In this document: positions 7,643 to 15,521 of the stretch, piece after piece
Layout: each line of letters opens with the position of its first letter
Position numbering within the stretch: the stretch's first letter is position 1
Origin: CAZABP01 sp964483245
GTDB taxonomy: Bacteria > Planctomycetota > UBA1135 > UBA2386
Length of the DNA stretch: 23,360 nucleotides
Direction: 5' to 3'
NCBI GenBank assembly: GCA_964483245.1
Contig: CAZABP010000065.1
Span: forward strand, 1-23,360
Program-made: the position numbers and the translations under genes
Notes under the pieces: generated by a model
Seen by the model: only the letters and a program-made list of their open reading frames with translations
The model's database searches: none
Told to the model about the DNA's origin: nothing

Positions 7643-8680
7643 ATGCATTCACGCATCCGTTCGTTTCTCTCCGGCCTGCTCCTGACCGCACTCGCGCTGC
7701 CGCTGGCGGCGCAGGACGCAGCGCCTCCCGACGCAATCGTGCTGAAGAACGGCGACCGTCTCGCCGGCAAGGTCGTCGGACTCGCCGACGGCAAGCTGAC
7801 GTTCGAGTCGCCGGTGCTGGGCAAATTCACGGTCGCGCTCGCCGACCTGACCGCGATCGAGACCGCCGCGCCGGTCACGATCCGCGACCCCGAACGGAAC
7901 GAGATGCAGCGCCGGATCGCCGGCATCGAGGCCGGCAATCTGGTGCTGCTCGACGCCGACGGCCGCCGGACCGCGGTCCCGTTCGCGCAGGTCGATGCCA
8001 TCAACCCGCCGCCGGTCGCCTGGACCGGCAGCGTCGCCTTCAGTGGCATGCTGCAGGACGGCAACACCGAGAAACGCACCGCCGCACTCTCCGCCGACGC
8101 GTCCCGGCGCACCGACCAGGACCGCATCTCGCTGCGCGCGAACTGGAACTACGACGAGGAGCGCACGGCCGGCGACTGGAACCTGATCCAGCGCCGCCTC
8201 AGCGGCTCCGGCAAGTACGACTGGTTCCTCGACGCGAAGTCGTACCTGTTCGCCAACGTCGGCGCCGCCTACGACACGAAGGCGGACCTGGATCTCCGGT
8301 TCATCGCCGGCGCCGGCTACGGCCGCCAATGGCTCGATCAGGACACGCTCTCGTTCGCAACCGACATCGGCATCAGCTGGGTGAGCGAGGACTACGCGAC
8401 GGCGGGCGTCGAGTCCGAAGAGTACGCCGCCCTGCAGCTGAGCTGGGACTTCGAATGGCAGATCGCCGAGTCGCTGCGCTTCCTGCAGAACACCGACGTG
8501 TTCCCCAGCCTCGAGGACAGCGACGACGTTTACGCCAAGGCCGACTCACGCCTCCGCTGGACGATGGGCGACAGCATGTTCTCCCAGCTCCAATGGGTCT
8601 GGGACTACGACAACACTCCGGCACCGGGCAAGGAGCGCAGCGATCACATGGTCGTGCTGGGAATCGGCTGGGACTTCTGA
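7643..8680 (+). CDS. DUF481 outer-membrane beta-barrel protein
   Basis: 345 residues from ATG 7643. Residues 1-23 are a signal peptide ending LPLAAQ. Residues 30-75 and 88-122 are two small beta-rich units that begin with a DxxVLKNGDRLxGKV-type pattern and end in VALADLTAIE or VPFAQVDAI, resembling LSm-like periplasmic modules. From about residue 127 the protein follows the DUF481 pattern (WTGSVAFSGMLQDGNTEKRTA, then alternating strands rich in Trp, Tyr and Asp) and ends in Trp-Asp-Phe, a terminal aromatic typical of outer-membrane barrels. The substrate is unknown; DUF481 members are thought to be porin-like. A GTG at 7601 gives 14 extra residues, but that codon lies within the fold-back repeat and spoils the signal peptide, so I prefer 7643. 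The UDG gene follows after 2 bp. Confidence 0.85.
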   Translation: MHSRIRSFLSGLLLTALALPLAAQDAAPPDAIVLKNGDRLAGKVVGLADGKLTFESPVLGKFTVALADLTAIETAAPVTIRDPERNEMQRRIAGIEAGNLVLLDADGRRTAVPFAQVDAINPPPVAWTGSVAFSGMLQDGNTEKRTAALSADASRRTDQDRISLRANWNYDEERTAGDWNLIQRRLSGSGKYDWFLDAKSYLFANVGAAYDTKADLDLRFIAGAGYGRQWLDQDTLSFATDIGISWVSEDYATAGVESEEYAALQLSWDFEWQIAESLRFLQNTDVFPSLEDSDDVYAKADSRLRWTMGDSMFSQLQWVWDYDNTPAPGKERSDHMVVLGIGWDF

Positions 8681-8682
8681 CC

Positions 8683-9525
8683 TTGCACGACGACCTGCGG
8701 CGCCACCTCGAACTCGCAGCCGAGCGCTACGGCGCCGACCTGCCGCTGCGCATGCCAGCGATCGCAGAGTTGCGCGCGCCAACGGGCCCCGCGCCTGAGA
8801 GGAAGAGAGGAACGGGCGGACCCGATCCCGATCCCAATCCCCATCCCGCTCGCGATCCCGATCCCGATCCCGAACCCGTTCCCGGGCCCGGTCCCGGTTC
8901 CGTTCACCCACCCGATCCCCAACCCCATCCCCAACCCGTACTCGCTCTCGCAGCTCTCGGCGAGGAACTTCGCGACTGCCGGCGCTGCAAGCTGTGCGAA
9001 ACCCGCACGCACGTCGTGTTCGGCGAAGGCAATCCCCGCCCGCGCGTGCTGTTCATCGGGGAGGCACCAGGCGAAACCGAGGATCGACTCGCGCGCCCGT
9101 TCGTCGGCCGCGCCGGCGAGCTGCTCGACAAGATCATCGAGAACGCGATGGGGCTGCGCCGCGGCGACGTCTACATCGCCAACGTCAACAAGTGCCGCCC
9201 GCCCGGCAACCGCGAGCCGGCCCCCGACGAGGTCGCGGCCTGCCTGCCGTTCCTGCGGCGCCAGATCGAGATCCTGCGCCCGGAGGTCATCGTCACGCTC
9301 GGCAAGGTGGCGACCTGGAACCTGCTCGGCGCTACCGCGCCGATGCGCGTGCTGCGCGGATCCACGCAGCAATTCGCGGGGATTCCGGTGATCCCGACCT
9401 GGCACCCGGCGTACCTGCTGCGAAATCCGGCGGCGAAGAGCGAGACCTGGGCCGACGTCCGGCGCGTCAACCGCATGCTCGGATTGCCGGAAGTGCCCGC
9501 GCCGCGAAGAGATGGCCAAGCTTGA
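8683..9525 (+). CDS. Family 4 uracil-DNA glycosylase (4Fe-4S)
   Basis: 280 residues if started at TTG 8683, two bases after the DUF481 stop; ATG 8752 (residue 24) is the other option. The enzyme removes uracil from DNA to start base-excision repair. Motifs seen: C102 and C105 in CRRCKLC, then C171 (NKCRPP) and C187 (AACLPF), fitting the four cluster ligands; GEAPGETED at 126-134 with PFVGRAGELLDK at 139-150 (uracil pocket); and HPAYLLRNP at 241-249. Between the N-terminal helix and the first Cys pair, residues about 47-86 are a low-complexity chain of X-Pro dipeptides (DPDPNPHP and similar), absent from typical members. The N-terminal helix LRRHLELAAERYG is typical of related enzymes, which favours the TTG start. 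Confidence 0.88.
   Translation: MHDDLRRHLELAAERYGADLPLRMPAIAELRAPTGPAPERKRGTGGPDPDPNPHPARDPDPDPEPVPGPGPGSVHPPDPQPHPQPVLALAALGEELRDCRRCKLCETRTHVVFGEGNPRPRVLFIGEAPGETEDRLARPFVGRAGELLDKIIENAMGLRRGDVYIANVNKCRPPGNREPAPDEVAACLPFLRRQIEILRPEVIVTLGKVATWNLLGATAPMRVLRGSTQQFAGIPVIPTWHPAYLLRNPAAKSETWADVRRVNRMLGLPEVPAPRRDGQA
8821..8937 (+). repeat. Degenerate hexamer repeat coding an X-Pro linker
   Basis: About 117 bp of imperfect repeats of CCCGAT and CCCAAC type units within the UDG gene. They encode alternating Asp/Asn/His/Gly/Glu-Pro dipeptides. The reading frame stays open, so copy-number change in units of six bases would only lengthen or shorten the linker. Confidence 0.8.
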
Positions 9526-9550
9526 CCCCCCCCGCGGCCGTCGCTACGGT
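9522..9550 (+). promoter_or_regulatory. Possible promoter of secretin 1
   Basis: TTGACC (9522-9527) and TACGGT (9545-9550) are separated by 17 bases, matching five of six and three of six sigma-70 consensus bases. The -35 overlaps the UDG stop codon. The spacer begins with a run of C. It lies about 120 bp before the secretin start. Confidence 0.4.
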
Positions 9551-9672
9551 CCGCCGCCGCTCGCTCCGGAAATCCCGCACCGCCCTCGCGGGGCCAGCCC
9601 GGCGCTCTCCTCCGAGTTCCCACGCGCCTCCGCGGATCAGCCCCCGCGAACCTGCTCCAGCCCGACAAGAGC

Positions 9673-12285
9673 ATGAAGATTCTGCGTCCGATCCTCCTCA
9701 GCGGAATCCTGGTTCCTTCTCTCTACGTGTTCTCCTCGTGCTCGGGCGCACCGTCGCCCGGCGACGCGGAGCCCAGCACGGGAGCGACCACGGAGCCGAC
9801 GACGACCCCCGGCACTGCGACGACTCCGGCGCCCTCCCAACAGGGCCAGGACATCGAGCAGCAGCGCCGGGAGTACGTGATCCGCAAGTCGGTCGAGGAG
9901 GCGCGCCGCGCCCTCGACCAGAAGCTGTTCGTCGAGGCAGCCAACACGGCGGCCGCAGTGCTGGAGCTCGACCCCAACAACGAAGAGGCCCGCAGCATCC
10001 TGCTGACCGCGCAGGAGCTGCTCGGCGATGCGCCGGCCGGCGTCACGCAGGAGTGGCAGCGCCGGATGCTCGGCGAGCAGGTCGAGCTGGAGCGCACGCG
10101 CTTCCAGGCCCGCCAGGACGAGCTGCTCGGTGACGCGCTGATGAACGAAGGTCGCTACGGCGACGCGATCGACGCCTACCGCCGCGGGCTGATGAGCCTG
10201 CAGCTGTCGGTGTTCGCCGGCCGCTTCGCCGACCAGCGTGCGTTGCTCGAGAACAAGCTGCAGGCGGCCGAGCAGGCGCGCACGCGCGCCGAGCAGGAAG
10301 AGGCGGAGGCGCGCCGCGCCGCGTCGACGCGTGAGCTCGAGGACGCGGAGCGGCGTCTGGAGATCGCGCGCGCGTCCCGGATCCAGCGGCTGCTGACCGA
10401 GGCGAACTTCGCGTTCCAGGCCGGCAACTACGAGCGCGCGGTCCAGAACCTGGATCAGGCGCTGGCCGAGCAGCCGGACAACGAGATGGCGCTGTCGCTG
10501 CGGGACCTCAGCGAGCGCGCGCGCCACGAGACGCGGCTCGACGTCGTCCGTCAGGACTGGAAGGCGGAGTGGTCGAAGACGTTCGACGAGCTCGCCACGA
10601 TGGACGTCCCGCAGACGGAGCCGATCGTGTTCGACATGGCCCGCTGGGCCGAAGTCAGCGCCCGCACGCCGCTGCAGTTCACGCCGCCCGAGGACCTCGA
10701 GACGCCGGAAGAACAGGCGATCATGGAGAAGCTCGAGTCGACCCGCCTCGAGCACCGCTTCGGCGAGGCGACGGTCGAGGAGTGGGCCGGGCACTACGGC
10801 CGCGTCACCGGCATCAATTTCGTCGTGACCCAGCCGGTCAAGGAGCTCGACGCCGAGACCACGACGCTGAAGAACTTCAGCCTGCCGCCGACGACGTCGG
10901 TCGCGCAGGCGCTGGACGTGATCGGTCGCGTCACCGGCGTGCGCTGGATCGTGCGCAACGGCGTCGTGCTGCTGGTCACCCCCGAGAACGCACGCGGCAA
11001 GGCCTACCTGGTCCCGTACGAAGTGCGTGACATCGTGCAGGGCGTGCCGAACCGCCCCGGCCGTGAGCTGAAGCTGCGCGCGCCCGGCGACGAGGATGCG
11101 CTGTTCGAGGAAGAGGACACCGACATCCCGCCGACGATCGTCGACTCGACGCGCCTGGTCGAACTGATCAAGGCGAACATCGACACCGAGACCTGGGATG
11201 CGACGGCGACGATCAACGAGGGCCGTGGCGTGCTGATGGTCCGGGCGCCGAAGGAGACGCACCGCAAGATCGAGCGCTTCCTGGCCGATCTGCGCACGGC
11301 GGTCGGCATCCAGGTCGACATCGAGACGCGGTTCCTGCGCGTGCAGGACAGCTTCCTCGAGGACATCGGCGTCGACTTCCGCGGCCTGGGCAACCAGGCG
11401 GCCGAAGGTCTCCCGGGCCGCGGCATGGACGGCCGCGGCAACGCCGGGTTCGACGACTTCGGCCAGCGGCAGCAGATCAACCCGGCGACGCCGGGTGAGA
11501 TCGGCACCGGCACCGAGCCGGGCTTCTTCTACGACGACGGGCAGGACGGCGACCTGATGGGCCGCACCGAGAACCTGTTCGACCGCACGCTCGGGGGCGA
11601 GGGCCGGCTCGACAACGCCGGCGGCCTGGCGCTGCAGTACGCGTATCTGAACGACGCCGAGGTCGAGGTCGTGCTGCGCGCCGTGCAGAAGTCGGAGCGC
11701 AACGAAGAGGTCGTGGCCCCGCGCCTGCTGGTCTACAACAACTCGCGCGCCAGCATGTCGGTGCTGCGGCACACGTCGTACATCCGCGACTTCGAGGTCG
11801 AAATCGCGCAGGCATCCGCGATCGCGAATCCGGTCGTCGACGTCGTCCGTGACGGCGTGGTCCTGGACGTGCGGCCGGTCGTCTCCGCCGACCGCAAGTT
11901 CATCACGATGGAGCTGCGCCCGACCGTGATGCAGCTCCAGCTCCCGATCCCGACGTTCACGACGACTCTCGGCGTCGGCCAGCCGGTCACGATCCAGCTG
12001 CCGAGCACGACGCTGCAGCGCGTCCGCACGACGGTCACGATGCCGGACGGCGGCACGATGATGCTGGGCGGCATGAAGCTGTCCGAGAAGCAGGACCAGA
12101 TCTCCGGAATCCCGATCCTGCAGGACATCCCGATCGTGTCGTTCTTCTTCAGCCGCAAGGGCTCGTTCACGAACAACATGAAGATCCTGATCATGATCCG
12201 CGCGCGGATCGTGTTCTCGAGCGAGTTCGAGCCGGAGCTGCCGCCGCCACCGCCGATCCTGCCGATCCTGGCCGGCGACCGCTGA
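9673..12285 (+). CDS. TPR-bearing secretin lipoprotein (secretin 1)
   Basis: 870 residues. Secretins form large outer-membrane rings. Here the N-terminus is a lipoprotein signal (YVFSSC, lipid Cys at 23) followed by a Ser/Thr/Pro/Gly linker. TPR-like helix pairs occur around 70-120 and 236-285, with a charged coiled coil between (about 190-235). A short STN-like unit lies near 400-440 (VAQALDVIGRVTGVRWIVRNG), then a KH-like N-domain near 489-572 ending in IGVDFRGLG. A Gly/Asp-rich insert (about 573-650) precedes the C-terminal secretin barrel (about 650-850), which shows VVAPRLLVYNNSRA, VVLDVRPVVSAD and GGTMMLGGMK followed by SGIPILQDIP. It is the first gene of the envelope locus and a paralogue of the gene at 19980. 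No GspC, GspE or pilin partner is visible here. Confidence 0.88.
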   Translation: MKILRPILLSGILVPSLYVFSSCSGAPSPGDAEPSTGATTEPTTTPGTATTPAPSQQGQDIEQQRREYVIRKSVEEARRALDQKLFVEAANTAAAVLELDPNNEEARSILLTAQELLGDAPAGVTQEWQRRMLGEQVELERTRFQARQDELLGDALMNEGRYGDAIDAYRRGLMSLQLSVFAGRFADQRALLENKLQAAEQARTRAEQEEAEARRAASTRELEDAERRLEIARASRIQRLLTEANFAFQAGNYERAVQNLDQALAEQPDNEMALSLRDLSERARHETRLDVVRQDWKAEWSKTFDELATMDVPQTEPIVFDMARWAEVSARTPLQFTPPEDLETPEEQAIMEKLESTRLEHRFGEATVEEWAGHYGRVTGINFVVTQPVKELDAETTTLKNFSLPPTTSVAQALDVIGRVTGVRWIVRNGVVLLVTPENARGKAYLVPYEVRDIVQGVPNRPGRELKLRAPGDEDALFEEEDTDIPPTIVDSTRLVELIKANIDTETWDATATINEGRGVLMVRAPKETHRKIERFLADLRTAVGIQVDIETRFLRVQDSFLEDIGVDFRGLGNQAAEGLPGRGMDGRGNAGFDDFGQRQQINPATPGEIGTGTEPGFFYDDGQDGDLMGRTENLFDRTLGGEGRLDNAGGLALQYAYLNDAEVEVVLRAVQKSERNEEVVAPRLLVYNNSRASMSVLRHTSYIRDFEVEIAQASAIANPVVDVVRDGVVLDVRPVVSADRKFITMELRPTVMQLQLPIPTFTTTLGVGQPVTIQLPSTTLQRVRTTVTMPDGGTMMLGGMKLSEKQDQISGIPILQDIPIVSFFFSRKGSFTNNMKILIMIRARIVFSSEFEPELPPPPPILPILAGDR

Positions 12286-12297
12286 ACCGCGCAGCGC

Positions 12298-12327
12298 GCG
12301 CCGGGTGGTCCCGCGACCGCCCGGCGC
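12298..12327 (+). terminator. Strong hairpin after secretin 1
   Basis: A 13-pair stem with one G-T pair (12298-12310 with 12315-12327) and a CCGC loop lies 12 bases after the secretin stop. There is no T-run. It is a good candidate for a terminator or 3'-end stabiliser. Confidence 0.5.
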
Positions 12328-12369
12328 CGCCCCCGCCGCCCGCAGGCCGCGGCGGCTCACGAGGGAGAA

Positions 12370-12402
12370 GGGGCGCGCGCAGCCACGCGCGCAGGTTGCC
12401 CC
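12370..12402 (+). other. Second hairpin in the gap before the long TPR gene
   Basis: GGGGC (12370-12374) pairs with GCCCC (12398-12402) and GCGCGC (12375-12380) with GCGCGC (12387-12392) around AGCCAC. Its role is unclear. A TATGTT at 12425-12430 just downstream could be a -10 box, but no convincing -35 is seen. I see nothing else in the 271-bp gap. Confidence 0.35.
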
Positions 12403-12556
12403 TGCAAAGCAGCGAACCGTTCTCTATGTTCCCCCGTTCCTCGGCCGGCCGATCGCCGCCGTGGAGCCGCCAGCGCCGCTTCGATCCCGCCCCCCGGATC
12501 CGGCGCGGATCCTGATCCCATCCCGCGCGGCGATGCCGCTACGGAGACTCCTGCTG

Positions 12557-15475
12557 ATGACCTTCCGGCCACTTCCGACCTCCTCATTCCTGTTGGCGGC
12601 GCTGCTGATCCCCGCCAGCGCACAGGCGCAGGCCGCCCAGCGCCTGCAGGACGAGCTCGATTTCGTCCGTTCCGTCGCCACGAAACTGCGCTTCATCCAT
12701 CTGGCGCAGGAAGAAGTCGAAGCCCTCAAGAAGGAGCGCACCAAGAGCGACGAGTTCAAGCTGATCTCGCAGCTCGGCATCGAGATCTCGCTGATCGGCG
12801 CCAAGGTGCGGCCCAACCGCGAAGAGCGCCGCACGCTCTACAAGGACGCGGTCGACCGCTCGGCCGAGATGATCGAGCGTTACGACGGGGAGCCGGTGGC
12901 GCTGGCGGCGCGCCGCACCCTGGTCGACGCCTGCTACGAGTTCGGCCAGTTCCTGATCGAGGAGCTGGAGATCGCCCGCGCCGAGAATCCGGACAAGCTG
13001 CCGGAGCTCGAGGAGGAGGCGGCGGCGATCTTCCGCAAGGGCGTCGAGGCGGCCGAGAAGGTCATGCGCGAGCTCGAGGACAAACGCAAGAGCGACCGGC
13101 GCGCCGATCTCGACTATGCACTGACCTGGCTGACCAAGGGGAAGCTGCTGCGTGAGCACGCGCGCGCGGTCAAGAACGACCGCGTCTACCTCGGCGAGCT
13201 GTCGAAGACGACGCTCGAGGACATGGTGTTCGAGTACGACGAAGGGACCGCGATCGGGATGCGCGCGATGTTCGAACGCGTGCAGGCGATCGAGGTGCTC
13301 GGCGAGAACGAGGAAGCGCTGCTGAGCTACGAGGACGTGGTCCGCAACGCGATGAAGGCGCTGACCAGCGAGGAGCTGAACCTCAGCGGCGACGTGCGCG
13401 AGATCATGGTCATCATGATGGAGGAGGCCTACGACCACCTCGTCAACCTGCTGTTCGAGCTCGGCCGTGGCAGCGAAGTGCTCGAGAAGGTCGCGGAGTA
13501 CCGCAAGAACCTCGAATCGCTGGGCGTGCCGCTGACCGTGCTGGGCGGCACCGACAAGAAGGGGAATCCGATCGAGCCGGTCCTCGGCAGCGAGGACGAG
13601 CGGTTCGGACACTCGGTCTACCTGAGCGAGGCGCGCGCGATGTTCGAGTCCGGCAAGCCGGAGCTCAGCGCGAAGGCGCTCGAGATCGCGAAGTTCTTCA
13701 ACGAGCGCCACCCGGCCGACATCATCGGCCTGAAGGCGAAGAAGCTGATCAGCAACATCCTGGAGACCGGCCCCGCGCAGGTCAGCGTGGACCTGCTGCT
13801 CGAGGTCGCGAAGGGGGAGTATCAGAACCAGAACTACGAGGCCGCGATCAAGCGCTTCCGCCGCGCGCTCGGCGCGATGGACGCGCAGGTGCTGCGCGAC
13901 AAGGGGATCCAGGCCTGGCTGCCGATCGCGAACAGCTACGCGCGCACCGACCGTTTCCTCGAAGCGGTCATGGCGCTGAAGACCGGCCTCGAGGCCTCGC
14001 CACCCAAGAGCCCCGAGACCGAGGACGCGGCCGACGTGATCGTGCGCGCGATGCGCAACGTGCGGCTGAACAGCCAGCAGGATCCGTTCTTCGACCGCTT
14101 GAACGACGAGGTCACCGCGCTGGCGGCGAAGTACGGCTCGGCCGCCAGCGAGGCGAAGCTGCGCTGGCAGGAGGGGCAGACGGCCCTGCAGGAAAAGGAC
14201 TATGCGAAGGCGGCCACGGCGTTCGCCGAGGTGCCGGAGTCGGCGCCGCAGTACGAGCTGGCGCGCGTACGAGGTGCATTCGCTCAGTTGATGGGCGGCA
14301 ACGTTGCCGCCTTCCAGAAGTCACTCGAGGAGTACCGGACCTGGCTGAAGGGGGACGGCGCGTCGCTGCCGGCGGAGCGGCCGGACCTCGCCCAGGCACG
14401 TGAGTCGGCGCTGGCCGAGGCGGCGTACTTCGAAGGCCTGGCGGCGTTCATGCAGGCATCCGGCGCGCCACAGGCCGGCGGCAAGAAGGACCCGACCAAG
14501 TGGCCGGAGGTGGTGCGGCTGTTCGCCGACTTCCCCGACCGGCACGGCAAGTCCGCGCCGAAGCAGGCAGAGAGCTCGTACTACTACCGCGGCCTCGCAC
14601 ACGTGAATCTCGGCGAGCTGGACAAGGCCGAGGCGATGTACCGCACGCTGCGCAAGCTCTCGCCGAAGAGCGAGCAGGTCCCTGCGCTCGCGACCGCGAT
14701 CTTCGGCACCTACCACGAGAACATCAAAGCCAAGGGGCTCGAGGTCGAAGCCGCGCGCGACGCGAAGGACGACAAGCGCGCCGATGCGGCGCTCGACCAG
14801 CTGAACAGCCTGCGCAAGGCGGCGCTGAACTGCGGACTCGACTACGAGAAGTACTCCGACGACCCGCAGTTCGGCGTCGTGTTCAACACGCTGGACTACG
14901 CGTTCGCGCTCAATGACTGGAGCACGGTGCAGTCGCTCGGCGAGCGGATGATCGAGCTGTTCGCCAAGAGCAGCGACCCGCAGGCGGTCGCCGGCCTCGA
15001 CAAGCTGGTCAAGCCGTTGCTCGGTGAGGCCCTGCTCCGCGCCGGGAAGTACCAACAGGCGCACCAGATGTTGACCGCGGCCGAGAAGGCAAATCCGCAG
15101 GACTACCCGCTGAAGCGGCTGGTCTGCCTGGCGCTCGGCGGTTGGAAGGAGATCGACGAGCGCGGCCAGTTCCGCGAGTACCCCGGGCTCGGCAAGCCGG
15201 GCGAAGCGTGGATGAAATACAACGAGGAGTACAAGGCCTACGGCCTGCACTCGACGCGCGCGCCGGACTACTCGCTGGCGTGGTACCAGTTCCAGTGGGA
15301 GTCGTACTACTTCGCGCTGAAGGCGGCGCTCGGCGGCGACTCCGAGTTCGCCCGGCGCGCGAAGTCGATCTACAGCATCGCCCGCTCGATCGACGAGTTC
15401 GGTGCGCTGAAGGCGCATGGGCCGGACGGCCGGCGGCTGTTCGATCTGTTCGAAGGCAACCCGCCCCCCCGCTGA
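12557..15475 (+). CDS. Large exported TPR protein
   Basis: 972 residues from ATG 12557. The first 25 residues are a clear signal peptide (hydrophobic core SSFLLAALLIP, then ASAQAQA). An ATG at 12533 adds 8 residues and is a possible alternative; the open frame extends further upstream without a convincing start. The mature protein is almost all helical, with TPR-like pairs best seen around 418-480 (YEAAIKRFRRALG, then a matching second pair), 672-720 (YYYRGLAHVNLGELDKAEAMY) and 824-860 (ALLRAGKYQQAHQML). The N-terminal 300 residues are rich in Glu and Lys. No enzyme motif was seen. Its place between secretin 1 and the ExbB/ExbD genes suggests a periplasmic scaffold for that machine. Confidence 0.82.
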   Translation: MTFRPLPTSSFLLAALLIPASAQAQAAQRLQDELDFVRSVATKLRFIHLAQEEVEALKKERTKSDEFKLISQLGIEISLIGAKVRPNREERRTLYKDAVDRSAEMIERYDGEPVALAARRTLVDACYEFGQFLIEELEIARAENPDKLPELEEEAAAIFRKGVEAAEKVMRELEDKRKSDRRADLDYALTWLTKGKLLREHARAVKNDRVYLGELSKTTLEDMVFEYDEGTAIGMRAMFERVQAIEVLGENEEALLSYEDVVRNAMKALTSEELNLSGDVREIMVIMMEEAYDHLVNLLFELGRGSEVLEKVAEYRKNLESLGVPLTVLGGTDKKGNPIEPVLGSEDERFGHSVYLSEARAMFESGKPELSAKALEIAKFFNERHPADIIGLKAKKLISNILETGPAQVSVDLLLEVAKGEYQNQNYEAAIKRFRRALGAMDAQVLRDKGIQAWLPIANSYARTDRFLEAVMALKTGLEASPPKSPETEDAADVIVRAMRNVRLNSQQDPFFDRLNDEVTALAAKYGSAASEAKLRWQEGQTALQEKDYAKAATAFAEVPESAPQYELARVRGAFAQLMGGNVAAFQKSLEEYRTWLKGDGASLPAERPDLAQARESALAEAAYFEGLAAFMQASGAPQAGGKKDPTKWPEVVRLFADFPDRHGKSAPKQAESSYYYRGLAHVNLGELDKAEAMYRTLRKLSPKSEQVPALATAIFGTYHENIKAKGLEVEAARDAKDDKRADAALDQLNSLRKAALNCGLDYEKYSDDPQFGVVFNTLDYAFALNDWSTVQSLGERMIELFAKSSDPQAVAGLDKLVKPLLGEALLRAGKYQQAHQMLTAAEKANPQDYPLKRLVCLALGGWKEIDERGQFREYPGLGKPGEAWMKYNEEYKAYGLHSTRAPDYSLAWYQFQWESYYFALKAALGGDSEFARRAKSIYSIARSIDEFGALKAHGPDGRRLFDLFEGNPPPR

Positions 15476-15521
15476 GATCCCCGCTCCTCCCGCACCTACG
15501 CCGCGCATGTCCCCGCTGACG

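Noticed and set aside
9526..9533. Run of C residues as a slippage (frameshift) site
   Set aside because: It lies after the UDG stop and outside coding sequence; no frame needs a shift there.
8994..10133. Plus-strand open frame spanning the UDG end and secretin 1 start
   Set aside because: Arg/Pro-rich translation in the wrong frame of two well-supported genes.
9637..12360. 907-codon minus-strand open frame opposite secretin 1
   Set aside because: Same pattern as the shadow of secretin 2; the two shadows resemble each other only because the secretins are paralogues.
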